From JBCBSZ01 sp039818945 (GTDB lineage: Bacteria > Actinomycetota > Acidimicrobiia > Acidimicrobiales > Poriferisodalaceae), in the NCBI GenBank assembly GCA_039818945.1, contig JBCBSZ010000004.1, forward strand, positions 62,001 through 126,000: a stretch of 64,000 bases of DNA, in the 5' to 3' direction. This document shows positions 26,305-35,184 of this stretch, in pieces. The position numbers and the translations under genes were made by a program. Numbering within the stretch: position 1 is the stretch's first letter; each line of letters starts with the position of its first letter. A model generated the notes under the pieces. The model was not told the DNA's origin. It did no database searches and saw only the letters and a list, made by a program, of their open reading frames with translations.

Positions 26305-27207
26305 ATGGACACAGCGGTGCACGTACGAGGTCTCGTGAAGCGCTACCCGAGTGGTGGTGCGGACGGGATCGACCTCGACATCGGTCGGGGGGAGATCTTC
26401 GGGGTGCTGGGCCGCAACGGCGCCGGCAAGACGACGATGGTCGAGTGCCTGCAGGGCCTTCGCCGTCGTGATGCGGGGGAGGTCCAGGTGGTCGGTTTGG
26501 ATCCCGACGTCGACGGCGCCGAGCTGCGCCGCCGGATCGGCTCGCAGCTGCAGGAGTCCTCGCTGCCCGACCGGCTCCGGGTTCGGGAGGCGGTGGAGCT
26601 GTTCGCGTCGGCGTCGCCGGGCGCTGCGGACCTGGACGAGCTCCTCGACGATTGGGGCCTGCGGGACATCGAGCGGGAGCCGTTCGGGACGCTCTCGGGC
26701 GGTCAGCAGCAGCGTCTGTTCGTGGCGCTCGCCCTCGTCAACGACCCGGAGGTCGTGTTCCTCGACGAGATGACCCAGGGCCTCGATCCCGACGCCCGCC
26801 GCACCGCGCTGTCGCTCGTGCGCCGGCTCCGGGACCGGGGCGCCACGGTGGTCATGGTGACGCACTACCTCGACGAGGCCGAGGCGCTCTGCGACCGGGT
26901 GGCGGTCGTCGAGGCCGGCCGCGTCCTCGAGTGCGGCGCGCCAGCCGAGCTCGTCCGCCGCCACGGCGGGCCCTCGCGGATCAGCTGGACCGCGACCGGC
27001 TGCGACGTCCCGCTCGCCGCGCTGCCCGGCGTCGGAGAGGTCGTGCGCGACGGTCGCGGGGTGCGGGCGCTCGTCGAGCCCGAGGCGGTCGGCTCCGTGC
27101 TGCGGTCGATCGAGTGCGGGGGAGCGGTGCCGCCCGATCTGGAGGTGCGGCGACCGTCGCTCGAGGAGTCCATGCTCGCGCTCGTCGGTGCCGGGGAGGT
27201 GGCGTGA
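26305..27207 (+). CDS. ABC transporter ATP-binding protein
   Basis: The 300-residue ATPase has Walker A GRNGAGKTT, Q-loop QLQESSLPDRL, signature LSGGQQQR, Walker B VVFLDEM and an H-loop in MVTHYLDEAEALCDR. The C-terminal extension and sequence type match DrrA/CcmA-like exporters of drugs or lipids. It is paired with the ABC-2 permease, sharing TGATG. The promoter box TACGTT at 26292 suggests a leaderless start. The substrate is unknown; control by the upstream two-component system is inferred. Confidence 0.9.
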   Translation: MDTAVHVRGLVKRYPSGGADGIDLDIGRGEIFGVLGRNGAGKTTMVECLQGLRRRDAGEVQVVGLDPDVDGAELRRRIGSQLQESSLPDRLRVREAVELFASASPGAADLDELLDDWGLRDIEREPFGTLSGGQQQRLFVALALVNDPEVVFLDEMTQGLDPDARRTALSLVRRLRDRGATVVMVTHYLDEAEALCDRVAVVEAGRVLECGAPAELVRRHGGPSRISWTATGCDVPLAALPGVGEVVRDGRGVRALVEPEAVGSVLRSIECGGAVPPDLEVRRPSLEESMLALVGAGEVA

Positions 27208-27953
27208 TGACGGACATGTTCGCCGCCCTCGCCCGCACCGAGCTGAAGTTGCTCCGCCGTGAGCCGGTGGTGCTGGTGTTCACCCTCGTGTTCCCGATCG
27301 TCACCGTGTTGGTGCTCGGGGGCGTGTTCGATCCGGACGATCCGGCCTTCGCCGGTGCCGCCCCGGACGACTACTACGTGGCCGGCTACCTCGGCATCGT
27401 CATCGCCGCCGTCGGGCTGATCGGCCTGCCGGTCCAGCTCGCCGGCTACCGCGAGCGGGGCGTGCTGCGCCGCCTGGCGGCGTCGCCGTTCCCGAGCTGG
27501 ATGGTGCCCTTGGCCCAACTGGCCGTCGGCATGGTCCTCGTCGCCGCCGGGATGGTGGCGTTGCTGGCGACCGCCGGCGTGGCCTACGACGTGTCGGCGC
27601 CGGAGCAACCGGTGCGGGTCGTGCTCGGCGCGATCGTCGGCGCGGCGGCGATCCTGTCGGTCGGCCTGCTGCTCGGCCGGCTGCTCCCGAGCGCCCGCGC
27701 CGCCCAGGCCGTCGGGCTCGTGCTCTTCCTTCCCCAGATGCTGTTGTCGAGGACCGGCCCGCCGCCCGAGGCCATGGACGGCGCCCTGCGGACGGTGTCG
27801 GACTGGCTGCCGCTGACCCACGTCGTGGCGGCCGTGCAGGACCCGTGGCTCGGCTACGGCGACGGCGGTCGGCACCTGCTGGCGGTGGTCGGGATCCTGA
27901 TCGCGGCGACCGTCGGCTGGGTCGCCGTGGGCCGCCGCAACCGGGTGGTGTGA
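27207..27953 (+). CDS. ABC-2 type permease
   Basis: The 248-residue membrane protein has about six helices. The family's amphipathic start is ARTELKLLRREPVVLVFTLVFPIVTVLVLGGVF. Further helices are YYVAGYLGIVIAAVGLIGLPVQL, LAVGMVLVAAGMVALLATAGVAY, VVLGAIVGAAAILSVGLLLGRLL, and AVVGILIAATVGWVAVGRR at the end. It forms the membrane channel with the preceding ATPase. The ATG at 27207 shares one base with the ATPase stop. It is slightly shorter than DrrB-type permeases but has the expected topology. Confidence 0.88.
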   Translation: MTDMFAALARTELKLLRREPVVLVFTLVFPIVTVLVLGGVFDPDDPAFAGAAPDDYYVAGYLGIVIAAVGLIGLPVQLAGYRERGVLRRLAASPFPSWMVPLAQLAVGMVLVAAGMVALLATAGVAYDVSAPEQPVRVVLGAIVGAAAILSVGLLLGRLLPSARAAQAVGLVLFLPQMLLSRTGPPPEAMDGALRTVSDWLPLTHVVAAVQDPWLGYGDGGRHLLAVVGILIAATVGWVAVGRRNRVV

Positions 27954-28004
27954 GGAGGGCGAGCTGGTATCGTCATCCGCTGCGCCGGTCGTACCGGCGC
28001 CCAC

Positions 28005-28088
28005 GTCGGAGTGGCGGAATTGGCAGACGCGCTAGCTTGAGGGGCTAGTGCCCGCAAGGGCGTGGGGGTTCAAGTCCCCCCTCCGACA
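28005..28088 (+). tRNA. tRNA-Leu (anticodon GAG)
   Basis: A complete cloverleaf: 7-bp acceptor stem GTCGGAG/CTCCGAC, D arm with GGAATTGGCAGAC, anticodon stem CTAGC/GCTAG around loop TTGAGGG (anticodon GAG), a long variable arm (GCCC/GGGC) typical of class II tRNA-Leu, and T arm GGGGG-TTCAAGT-CCCCC. The discriminator base is A. The 3' CCA is not fully encoded (CCG follows). Confidence 0.95.
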
Positions 28089-28220
28089 CCGCGTTGCCCC
28101 AGGCCCTGACGGCGAGTCGGCGTGCCATGAGCTGGCAGCATCGTCCTCGTCCAGCCCAGGCACTGAGGCGCTTGGCGGGTGCGTCGCTGGGTGAGTCCCG
28201 AACGACCCAGCCGTTGCGTC

Positions 28221-28239
28221 AATCAGATAATCTGATTAC
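28221..28239 (+). promoter_or_regulatory. toxin-antitoxin promoter/operator palindrome
   Basis: A perfect inverted repeat, AATCAGAT-A-ATCTGATT (28221-28237), lies directly before the antitoxin ATG at 28240. It overlaps a TAATCT -10 box (28228-28233) that sits 6 nt from the start codon. Antitoxins of this type usually repress their own promoter by binding such a palindrome. It is markedly AT-rich compared with its surroundings. Confidence 0.7.
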
Positions 28240-28482
28240 ATGGCTGAAGTCACGGCAACCGAAGCGGCCCGCCGGTTCGCCGACCTCCTCGATGCGGTCG
28301 AACATGACGGCGAGCGGTACACCATCACGCGTCGCGGCAAGGCCGTCGCCCACATCGAGCCGGTGACGCGGGGCCGTGGGGCCGACGTCAAGGCCCTCCT
28401 CCGCCGGCACCGCCCCGACGAAGGGTGGGCGGACGACCTGGACGAGGTCCGCGACCTCCTCGAGGTCGAGCGCCGCTCGTGA
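28240..28482 (+). CDS. Phd/YefM-family antitoxin
   Basis: The 80-residue protein begins with MAEVTATEAARRFADLLDAVEHDGERYTITRRGKAVAHIEPV, the DNA-binding N-terminal domain of Phd/YefM/VapB-type antitoxins. The C-terminal acidic tail (DDLDEVRDLLEVERRS) would wrap the toxin. It overlaps the PIN toxin gene by 4 bp (GTGA), the usual toxin-antitoxin order. It is expected to neutralise the toxin and repress the operon at the palindrome overlapping its promoter. Confidence 0.9.
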   Translation: MAEVTATEAARRFADLLDAVEHDGERYTITRRGKAVAHIEPVTRGRGADVKALLRRHRPDEGWADDLDEVRDLLEVERRS

Positions 28483-28883
28483 CGCTGCTGCTGCTCGACA
28501 CTACGTTCCTGATCGACGCCGAGCGGGGCGCCGCCGGTCTCGACGATCTGATCGACGACGACGACGACGTCGCGATCGCGGCCATCACCCTCGCTGAGCT
28601 CACCGTCGGGGTGGAACTGGCCGCCTCGCGCCAACGAGTTCGACGCCAGTCGTACGTCGAGGAGGTCGCTGCCTCTCTCCCGATCCTGCCCTACGACGAA
28701 GCCGTGGCCCTGCGACACGCGAGCCTCCTGGTCGCCGTGCGCAGAGCCGGCCGGCCTCGCGGCGCGCACGACTTGATCATCGCAGCGACCGCGGCGACGG
28801 CCGGCCGCACGGTGGTCAGCGCTGACCGCCGCGCCTTCGACGGACTCCCTGGGGTCGATGCGATCGATCATCGCCCCGGGTAG
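28479..28883 (+). CDS. PIN-domain ribonuclease toxin (VapC-like)
   Basis: The 134-residue PIN protein has the acidic metal-binding residues: LLLDTTFLID (Asp), ITLAELTVG (Glu), HDLIIAATA (Asp) and SADRRAF (Asp). VapC toxins are Mg-dependent RNases that cleave tRNA or rRNA and stop growth when the antitoxin is degraded. The GTG at 28479 overlaps the antitoxin stop. The four acidic residues are all present, so the toxin is probably active. Confidence 0.9.
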   Translation: MTLLLLDTTFLIDAERGAAGLDDLIDDDDDVAIAAITLAELTVGVELAASRQRVRRQSYVEEVAASLPILPYDEAVALRHASLLVAVRRAGRPRGAHDLIIAATAATAGRTVVSADRRAFDGLPGVDAIDHRPG

Positions 28884-29008
28884 GGCGGTCGAGGGAGCTC
28901 GCCCGAGCAGATGAGCCTGATTGGATGGGTGTGCGTTGCGGTGGTCGTCGTGGGGGTCGGCTCGCGACGCCGTGCGGGAGATGCTCGGCTGACCCGTGCC
29001 GATGCGTG

Positions 29009-30373
29009 TCAGACGGCGCCGTAGGCGAGCATGGCATCAGCAACCTTGACGAAGCCGGCGATGTTGGCGCCCTTCACGTAGTCGACGTACCCATCGTCGC
29101 TGCGGCCGTTGGCCACGCACTGCTGGTGGATGCTCGCCATGATGTCGCCGAGCCGGCCGTCCACCTCGTCCCTGGTCCACGAGATGCGGAGCGCGTTCTG
29201 ACTCTGCTCGAGGCCCGACACCGCCACGCCGCCAGCGTTCGCCGCCTTGCCCGGCCCGAACAGCACCTTGGCATCGAGGAAGACGTGGACCCCGTCGAGC
29301 TCGGTCGGCATGTTCGCCCCCTCGGCCACGGCCTGGACGCCGTTGGCCACCAGCGCCCGGGCATCGTCGCCCGAGAGCTCGTTCTGGGTCGCGCACGGCA
29401 CGGCCAGGTCGCAGGGAACGTGCCACGGCCGCTGGCCCTCGTGGTAGGTGCCCCCGAAGCGCTCCACGTACTCGGAGATCCGGCCTCGACGCACCTCCTT
29501 CAGCTCCTGCACCCACTCGAGCTTCTCGCCCCCGATGCCGTCGGGGTCGTGGACGAACCCGCCGGAGTCGGACAGCGTCACGACGGTGGCCCCGAGCTGG
29601 TCGAGCTTCTCGGCGGCGTACAGCGCGACGTTGCCCGAGCCCGACACCGCCGCGCGCTTGCCGGTCAGGCCGTCGCCGACCTCGGCCAGCATGTGCTGGA
29701 GGAAGTAGATCGTGCCGTAGCCGGTCGCCTCGGTGCGCACCAGGCTGCCGCCGAAGGCCAGCCCCTTTCCGGTGAGGATCCCCGTGAACCGATTCTCCAG
29801 CCGCTTGTACTGGCCGAACAGGTAGCTGATCTCCCGGGCGCCGACGCCGATGTCGCCGGCTGGCACGTCGACGTCGTCACCGATGTGCCGATGCAGCTCG
29901 GTCATCAGCGACTGGCAGAAGCGCATGACCTCTCGATCGCTCTTGCCCTTGGGGTTGAAGTTCGATCCACCCTTGGCCCCGCCCATCGGCAGGGTGGTGA
30001 GGCTGTTCTTGAAGATCTGCTCGAAGCCGAGGAACTTGAGGACGCTGAGGTTGACCGAGGGGTGGAAGCGCAAGCCCCCCTTGTAGGGCCCGATCGAGTT
30101 GTTGAACTGCACCCGCCACGCCCGGTTGGCTCGGATGTTGCCCTCGTCGTCCTCCCACGTCACCCGGAAGATCACGATCCGGTCGGGTTCGGTCAGGCGC
30201 TCCAGGATCTGGGCCCGGTCGTAGTCCGGCCGCTCGACGATGACCGGCATCAGGGTCTCGGCCACCTCGTGCACCGCCTGATGGAACTCCGGCTCACCGG
30301 GGTTGCGCTTCTCGAGCCCGGCCATGAAGTGGTCGAGTCGGCGTTGGGTCTCCGGGGTGAGGTCGCGGTTCAT
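29009..30373 (-). CDS. gdhA: NADP-specific glutamate dehydrogenase
   Basis: The 454-residue protein is close to the 447-residue E. coli enzyme. It shows YKGGLRFHPSVNLSVLKFLGFEQIFKNSLTTLPMGGAKGGSNFNPKGKSDREVMRFCQ (substrate site with catalytic Lys), PAGDIGVGAREISYLFGQYK and SGSGNVALYAAEKL (NADP fold). It makes glutamate from 2-oxoglutarate and ammonium in the cytoplasm. The ATG at 30373 gives the family N terminus (MNRDLTPE); GGAGA lies upstream. It is a single-gene unit, convergent with the toxin gene. Confidence 0.93.
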   Translation of the reverse strand: MNRDLTPETQRRLDHFMAGLEKRNPGEPEFHQAVHEVAETLMPVIVERPDYDRAQILERLTEPDRIVIFRVTWEDDEGNIRANRAWRVQFNNSIGPYKGGLRFHPSVNLSVLKFLGFEQIFKNSLTTLPMGGAKGGSNFNPKGKSDREVMRFCQSLMTELHRHIGDDVDVPAGDIGVGAREISYLFGQYKRLENRFTGILTGKGLAFGGSLVRTEATGYGTIYFLQHMLAEVGDGLTGKRAAVSGSGNVALYAAEKLDQLGATVVTLSDSGGFVHDPDGIGGEKLEWVQELKEVRRGRISEYVERFGGTYHEGQRPWHVPCDLAVPCATQNELSGDDARALVANGVQAVAEGANMPTELDGVHVFLDAKVLFGPGKAANAGGVAVSGLEQSQNALRISWTRDEVDGRLGDIMASIHQQCVANGRSDDGYVDYVKGANIAGFVKVADAMLAYGAV

Positions 30374-30446
30374 GGTGGGGGTCTCCAGGTGGGACGGGGT
30401 GGTCACGTCGATCCGGGCGGGCGTGGCCGTGCCCGGTGACGACGCG

Positions 30447-31706
30447 TCAGAACACGAACGGTGGCAGGTGGCGATCGCCGACCAGCCGCGACTCGCGGCG
30501 CAGGGCCGATCCGTGTTCGCGCAGCTCGTCGATCGATCGGACGCCGACCAGCCGCATGGCGCGGTCGAGCTCGGCTCGCAGGATCTCGAAGGCCCGGGTC
30601 AGCCCGGCGTGACCGCCGGCCCCGAGCCCCGCCGCGGTGACGCGTCCGATGCCGACGGCCCTCAATCCGTAGGTCATGGCGATCAGGATGTCGTTGCCGC
30701 TGCGAATCCCGCCGTCCATGAAGAACTCGAGCTCGGTGTCGCCGACCTGTGGCATCTCCTGCTCGACGATGTGGAGCACCGGCGGCACCCGGTCGTGCTG
30801 ACGGCCGCCGTGGTTCGACCACACGACGGCGTTCGCCCCGAACTCCTCGGCCTGTCGGGCATCGTGGGCGCAGTGGACGCCCTTGACGATCAGCGGTCGG
30901 TCCTCGCCCCAGGCTTCCTTGATCCACCCGATGTCCTGCCACGTGACCGCGGACGCGGCGAGCTGCGTGCCGATGTCGGTGTAGGGCATCGGCTCACCGT
31001 GCTCGTCGAGCACGTTGACGAACTCCATCAGGCCGCCGTTGGCGAAGTACTGGTAGAGGAAGGGCAGTCGGGTGACGAACTGCGGGCCGACCGCGAGCCG
31101 GCGGGCGGAGAGCGCCACCTTCTCGGCCAGCGACTTGCCGGCGAAGGGGGCCATGACCTGCATCGGCTTCATGCGTTCGTGCCCGGCGCGGAAGCCGGAG
31201 ACGCCCGTGTCGATCGTCAGCACCAGCGCTCCGAACCCGGCGGCGCGGGCCCGGGCGATCGTGCGCAACGCCGTCTCCTTGCCGCCGAGGAGGTAGAGCT
31301 GGAACCAGCAGTCGCCCGAGGAGGCCGCGGTCACCTCCTCCACCGGGGTGCCGGAGAGCGTCGACTGGGCCATGACGGTGCCGAACTCGCCGGCCACCCG
31401 TGAGGCGACGGCGTCGCCGGAGGGCGTCAGCATGGCCAGGCTGCCCACCGGCGAGATGTACCACGGCACGTCCAGATCGAACCCGACCGCCGTCGTGGAC
31501 ATGTCGACGGCGTCGAACTTGACCGCGCTGTAGGCGGTGACCATCGACTCCTGGAAGGCCTGGACGTTGCCGCGGGCGGTGATCTCGTCGTCCGCGGCGC
31601 CCCGGAAGTACTCGAAGGCGATCGGCGGGACACGCTTGTTCGCGAGCCGCCACAGATCGGCGGTGGTCAGCGCATCGGCGATCTGTCGTGCTCGGCGCTG
31701 TCCCAT
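30447..31706 (-). CDS. FMN-dependent alpha-hydroxy-acid oxidase/dehydrogenase
   Basis: The 419-residue TIM-barrel flavoprotein has IAFEYFRGAADDEIT at the N terminus, PWYISPVGSLAML, WFQLYLL, LIVKGVHCAHDA (FMN Lys) and the catalytic His in SNHGGRQH. It then has FFMDGGIRSGNDILIAM and GIGRVTAAGLGAGG at the phosphate site. It resembles actinobacterial LldD2/lactate 2-monooxygenase proteins. It oxidises an L-2-hydroxyacid such as lactate, but the exact electron acceptor is unclear. The usual Leu after the catalytic motif is His. The ATG at 31706 has GGGGGA upstream. Confidence 0.85.
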   Translation of the reverse strand: MGQRRARQIADALTTADLWRLANKRVPPIAFEYFRGAADDEITARGNVQAFQESMVTAYSAVKFDAVDMSTTAVGFDLDVPWYISPVGSLAMLTPSGDAVASRVAGEFGTVMAQSTLSGTPVEEVTAASSGDCWFQLYLLGGKETALRTIARARAAGFGALVLTIDTGVSGFRAGHERMKPMQVMAPFAGKSLAEKVALSARRLAVGPQFVTRLPFLYQYFANGGLMEFVNVLDEHGEPMPYTDIGTQLAASAVTWQDIGWIKEAWGEDRPLIVKGVHCAHDARQAEEFGANAVVWSNHGGRQHDRVPPVLHIVEQEMPQVGDTELEFFMDGGIRSGNDILIAMTYGLRAVGIGRVTAAGLGAGGHAGLTRAFEILRAELDRAMRLVGVRSIDELREHGSALRRESRLVGDRHLPPFVF

Positions 31707-31822
31707 GAGCTTCGTCCCCCATCCTGCCCGTGGCTCCGTGCTGCTCAGATCATGGCTCGGATCCTGGCGGTGAGGGAGCTCCGCCCAGCGAGCGGGAGCG
31801 CACCGAGTTCGCGAGGCCGGCG

Positions 31823-32277
31823 TCATGTCCCCGTCGCGGTGAGCAGCTGTTGGAGGGCGCGGCGCTCTCGTTCCGTCTCGTTCGGATCGCGAAGGCGATA
31901 CCTCGTCGCCGCCCGCAGTGCGCTGCGGATCGTTTGCCGCCCCCGGAACCTGGAGAACAGCGAGACGAAGGCCCGGCCGCCGACGCGCTCGACCAGACCA
32001 GACGCCTCGAAGGTCGAGCCGAGCACGTAGGTCGAGCCGCCAGGTCGTCCATCATCGTCGGGCCCTCGACGAGCTCCATGACGATGTCGCGACCCGCAGC
32101 GGTGCGCACCTCGGGAACTCGGATCCCCTGGTCGAACAACCAGGCCATCATCCGGCCCTCGAGCGCGCAGTCGTGTTCGGTGCGGTACCGGCGCAGGACC
32201 GTGCCATCGCCGAGGTCGAACACATCGGCCGCCCGTCCGACGCCGATGACGGTGCCCGGCTCGTCTCCTTCGTCCAC
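31823..32277 (-). pseudogene. decayed aminoglycoside-phosphotransferase-like gene
   Basis: The first ~80 codons from GTG 32277 read like the N-lobe of an APH-family kinase (VGRAADVFDLGDGTVLRRYRTEHDCALEGRMMAWLFDQGIRVPEV, then DIVMELVEGPTMMDDLAA). The frame then changes near 32010-32040. A family-like C terminus continues in another frame (LVERVGGRAFVSLFSRF...YRLRDPNETERERRALQQLL) to 31823. The middle, with the catalytic HxDxxxxN and DW blocks, is missing. An 11-bp direct repeat (AGGTCGAGCCG at 32011 and 32029) marks the break. A deletion with frameshift left a non-functional gene. Confidence 0.7.
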
Positions 32278-32340
32278 ACGACACCCTCCCACGTCTCGTG
32301 GCCCCGGCCGCCGGGCCCGGAGGGGCACTACGGTCGGACC

Positions 32341-33015
32341 ATGAGCCAGCCGGTCCGCGTCATGGTGGAACGCGGCAAGAAGAAGCGCGTCGTGGCCTGC
32401 GCCTTCGACTGGCCGGGCTGGGACCGGAGCACGAAGCTGGGCGGCGACGCGCTGGAGGTCCTCGACAGCTACCGGCTGCGCTTCGCCAAGGTCGCCGAGC
32501 TCGCCGGCTACGGCGACGAGTTCGCCCGGCTGGGTGGGCTCGCCCTGGTCGAGGAGGTCGAGGGCATCGGGATGACCGACTACTACGGCGTCTCGGGCCG
32601 GGCCGCGACCGCGGAGCACGATCCGATGATCGACGCCGTGCTCGAGCGGAAGGTGGCACTGCTGCAGGCGGCGTGGACCACGTTCGACGAGACGGCCGCT
32701 CGGGTCTCCGCCGAGCTGCGGAAGGGCCCGCGCGGTGGGGGCAGGGAGAAGGAGAGGATCATCCGGCACGTGAACGGCGCGGAGATCGACGAGTTCGCCC
32801 CCAAGGTCGGCGTGAAGGTGCCGTTGGAGACGAGGGACGACCCGACGGCCCTGCGCGCCTACCGCGCCGCCTTCGTCGACGCGATCCGTGAGCATCACGA
32901 TCGAGGTGCACCGGCACGGTCGTGGGCGCTGCAGTTCCTGATCCGGCGCTGCGCGCGGCACGCGCTGGACCACGCCTGGGAGCTCGAGGACCGGGACCTG
33001 ACCGAGGTCGGGTAG
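32341..33015 (+). CDS. conserved hypothetical with DinB-like C terminus
   Basis: The 224-residue protein starts with VMVERGKKKRVVACAFDWPGWDRSTK and ends with RRCARHALDHAWELEDRDL. This pattern is widespread in actinobacteria and not characterised. The His-rich last helices resemble the metal-binding four-helix bundle of DinB/YfiT proteins. A TACGGT box at 32329-32334 lies 6 nt before the ATG, so the transcript is probably leaderless. It converges on an ordinary DinB-family gene 24 bp downstream. Confidence 0.65.
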   Translation: MSQPVRVMVERGKKKRVVACAFDWPGWDRSTKLGGDALEVLDSYRLRFAKVAELAGYGDEFARLGGLALVEEVEGIGMTDYYGVSGRAATAEHDPMIDAVLERKVALLQAAWTTFDETAARVSAELRKGPRGGGREKERIIRHVNGAEIDEFAPKVGVKVPLETRDDPTALRAYRAAFVDAIREHHDRGAPARSWALQFLIRRCARHALDHAWELEDRDLTEVG

Positions 33016-33039
33016 CCGGCCCTGTCGGACGACGAGCGG

Positions 33040-33606
33040 TCAGTCACCGCTCCGGAACGGTGACCAGTTCGCCGGCGGATCCTCGCCGACCCTCCCGTCG
33101 ATGGCCTCGCGCAGCAGGTCGGCGTGCCCGGTGTGGCGCCCGTACTCCTCCAGGAGATCGAAGAGCAGTCGTCGGATGGTGGCGAGCTGACCGCCGGGGC
33201 CTCGCATCGGCGTCTCGGCGTCGAGTCCCCGCTCGGCGATGGCCGCCTCGAATCGGCGGCGCGCCCGTATGACCGCCTCGTCGTACCAGGCGTACAGCAC
33301 CTCGGGCTCGTCCTCGGCAGCGGTCCTGAACTCCGGGTCGTCATCGGGGGCGTCGCCGTCCCAGCGCGCGTCCCTCGGGGAACCATCGAGCCGGACGCTC
33401 GACGCCTCGTCCTCGACGCGGGCCAGGTGCTTCAGGAGACCGCCGACGCTCAGCTGCGACGACGGGAGGCGCGCGGCCATGCCGTTCGCATCGAGACCAT
33501 CGGCCTTCCAGCGGAAGGTCGCCCGCATGCGATCGAGCGCACCGAGGAGATGCTCGATCTCGGTCCCGGCCAGCGGCGGTTCCCACGGAGGCAGGTCGGC
33601 GGCCAT
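33040..33606 (-). CDS. DinB/DUF664-family protein
   Basis: The 188-residue four-helix-bundle protein begins TEIEHLLGALDRMRATFRWKADGL and has LSVGGLLKHLARVEDEASS and RRLLFDLLEEYGRHTGHADLLREAIDG. The three His residues (KHLA, RHTGHAD) sit where DinB/mycothiol-dependent maleylpyruvate-isomerase-like proteins bind a metal. Several relatives are thiol-S-transferases, but the substrate here is unknown. Reading upstream on the minus strand, TACCGT lies 6 nt from the ATG at 33606, another leaderless-type start. Confidence 0.8.
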   Translation of the reverse strand: MAADLPPWEPPLAGTEIEHLLGALDRMRATFRWKADGLDANGMAARLPSSQLSVGGLLKHLARVEDEASSVRLDGSPRDARWDGDAPDDDPEFRTAAEDEPEVLYAWYDEAVIRARRRFEAAIAERGLDAETPMRGPGGQLATIRRLLFDLLEEYGRHTGHADLLREAIDGRVGEDPPANWSPFRSGD

Positions 33607-33648
33607 GCGCCGACGGTAGTGGCCTCGTGGCCGGCGGTGGGGTGTCGT

Positions 33649-35007
33649 TCAGCGGGCCGACCGGCGTGTCAGGCCGAGATCAACCCGATCGAGTCGGTGA
33701 CTCGCGTGCGAACGACGATCGTGCTCAACGCCGTGGACGAGCGACCGCCCTTGGAGGGTCACCCCTCGGCTGACCCGACCCAGCGCTCGATGCTTGTGGC
33801 GGTTGTGGGCCGAACAGAGCGGGAGCGCGTTGGCCTGGTCGGTCCGGCCTCCCCGGTGCCACTCGGTGATGTGGTCGATCTCGCATCCTGTGGCCGGCCG
33901 GGAGCACCCCGGCCATCGACATCGTCGGTGACCGAGGAGGGCGGCGAGTCGGGCGGGACCGGTGAAGAGGCGCCGGCTCCGGCCGAGATCGATGGTGACC
34001 GAGTCGGCGCCGAGCACGGCGCGCCGCACGTGGCCGATCAGGGCGGCCGCCGCGGTCTCGGTGGGGTCGAGTTGGTGACCGTCGAGCGTCTCGCAGCAGT
34101 AGCCGTCGTCGGCGCCGGGGACCCGCTCGGCGGGATCGGCGCCGGCCAGGCGGGTGAGCTCCCGCTCGAAGGTGGCCTGGTCGACGACGACGTTCGTGAC
34201 CAGCTTCGAGCCGTCGCCACCGGGTCGGTCGGCGGCCGCGGCTCGCGCCATGGCCAGGAGCGCATCGGCCCGTCGCTGCGCAGGGGTGCGGGCGAGCTCG
34301 CCGATGGCAGCGTCGTCCCCGAGCCGCCCGCGGGCGTCGCCGAGGTCCAGTTGGAACTCGGCGTCGACGAAGTGCTCGAAGATCGAGTGGAGCTCGGCGC
34401 CCTCCAGTGACGCCCAGCCGCCCTCCAACGTCCACGTGCCGTCGTAGCCCTGCACGATGCGGGCATCGCGCCGCTCGTGCGCACGTTGGTTGGCGTCCCG
34501 GGTGCCGTCCGGGTCGGCGGCGCGAACCAGGTCGGCCAACCAGGCGGAGAAGTCGTCGAAGCGCCACGCGACCGCTCGGTCGGCAATCAGCTCGTCGCAG
34601 GCGGCGAGACCGTCGCGGGCGCGCGGGTTGGCCATCGCCGAGGCGATGCGATCGGCCTGATCGGCGCCGAGCTCACCGGCCGCGAGCCGCCGGCTCACGA
34701 CCGGCAGGCGACGGAGCGCGCCGGCCAGTCGGCCCGTCCGGCGAGCCCGCGCCGGTGATGATCGGGCGACGTGGGCGCAGAACGTCTGGGCCGAGCGGTG
34801 ACCGCCCTCGGCGAACACACCGGAGACCTGGACCGCCTCCTGCAGGCGCACCTCGACCGCCGCCACCTTCGCCGTCAGCGAGGCGGCCAGCTCGACCAGC
34901 ACACGGGCGTCTCCGAGCGACTCCGGCTCGAGATCGGAGGCGAGCAGCGCATCGAGGTCGGCGCCGAGCTGCTTCAGCGCCACCGCCGGATCGAGCACCG
35001 TCTCCAT
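33649..35007 (-). CDS. DUF222 / HNH endonuclease domain protein (13E12-type)
   Basis: The 452-residue protein has an N-terminal DUF222 helical region (~1-300) and a C-terminal HNH nuclease: CRWPGCSRPATGCEIDHITEWHRGGRTDQANALPLCSAHNRHKH with paired Cys. This is the arrangement of the mycobacterial REP13E12 family, common and multi-copy in actinobacteria. The nuclease would cleave DNA, and some members are linked to mobile elements. TACGCT lies 6 nt upstream of the ATG at 35007. No terminal repeats were seen around it. The last ~20 residues are unconserved. Confidence 0.85.
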   Translation of the reverse strand: METVLDPAVALKQLGADLDALLASDLEPESLGDARVLVELAASLTAKVAAVEVRLQEAVQVSGVFAEGGHRSAQTFCAHVARSSPARARRTGRLAGALRRLPVVSRRLAAGELGADQADRIASAMANPRARDGLAACDELIADRAVAWRFDDFSAWLADLVRAADPDGTRDANQRAHERRDARIVQGYDGTWTLEGGWASLEGAELHSIFEHFVDAEFQLDLGDARGRLGDDAAIGELARTPAQRRADALLAMARAAAADRPGGDGSKLVTNVVVDQATFERELTRLAGADPAERVPGADDGYCCETLDGHQLDPTETAAAALIGHVRRAVLGADSVTIDLGRSRRLFTGPARLAALLGHRRCRWPGCSRPATGCEIDHITEWHRGGRTDQANALPLCSAHNRHKHRALGRVSRGVTLQGRSLVHGVEHDRRSHASHRLDRVDLGLTRRSAR

Positions 35008-35184
35008 GGCCCCAGCGTAGCGAACAGGTGTTCGTTTCGTGCTCTGAACGGCCAGGTTCGGGGCCGACCTCTTCGCTCGTCGCACCGGCCTCCGCTCGGC
35101 TCGCGTGGGGCACCGCGCCCGGGCTGGCCAGGGCGGGCGTCGGGTCCCTACGGTCTCCAGGGCGCCGACGGTGAGGGGGGCAGG

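Noticed and set aside
28005..28240. Integrated element at the tRNA-Leu gene
   Set aside because: No integrase and no repeated tRNA 3' end were found nearby; only the small toxin-antitoxin module follows.
33649..35007. HNH/DUF222 gene as a homing endonuclease or IS
   Set aside because: No intron, intein or terminal inverted repeats were seen; the family is commonly chromosomal in actinobacteria.
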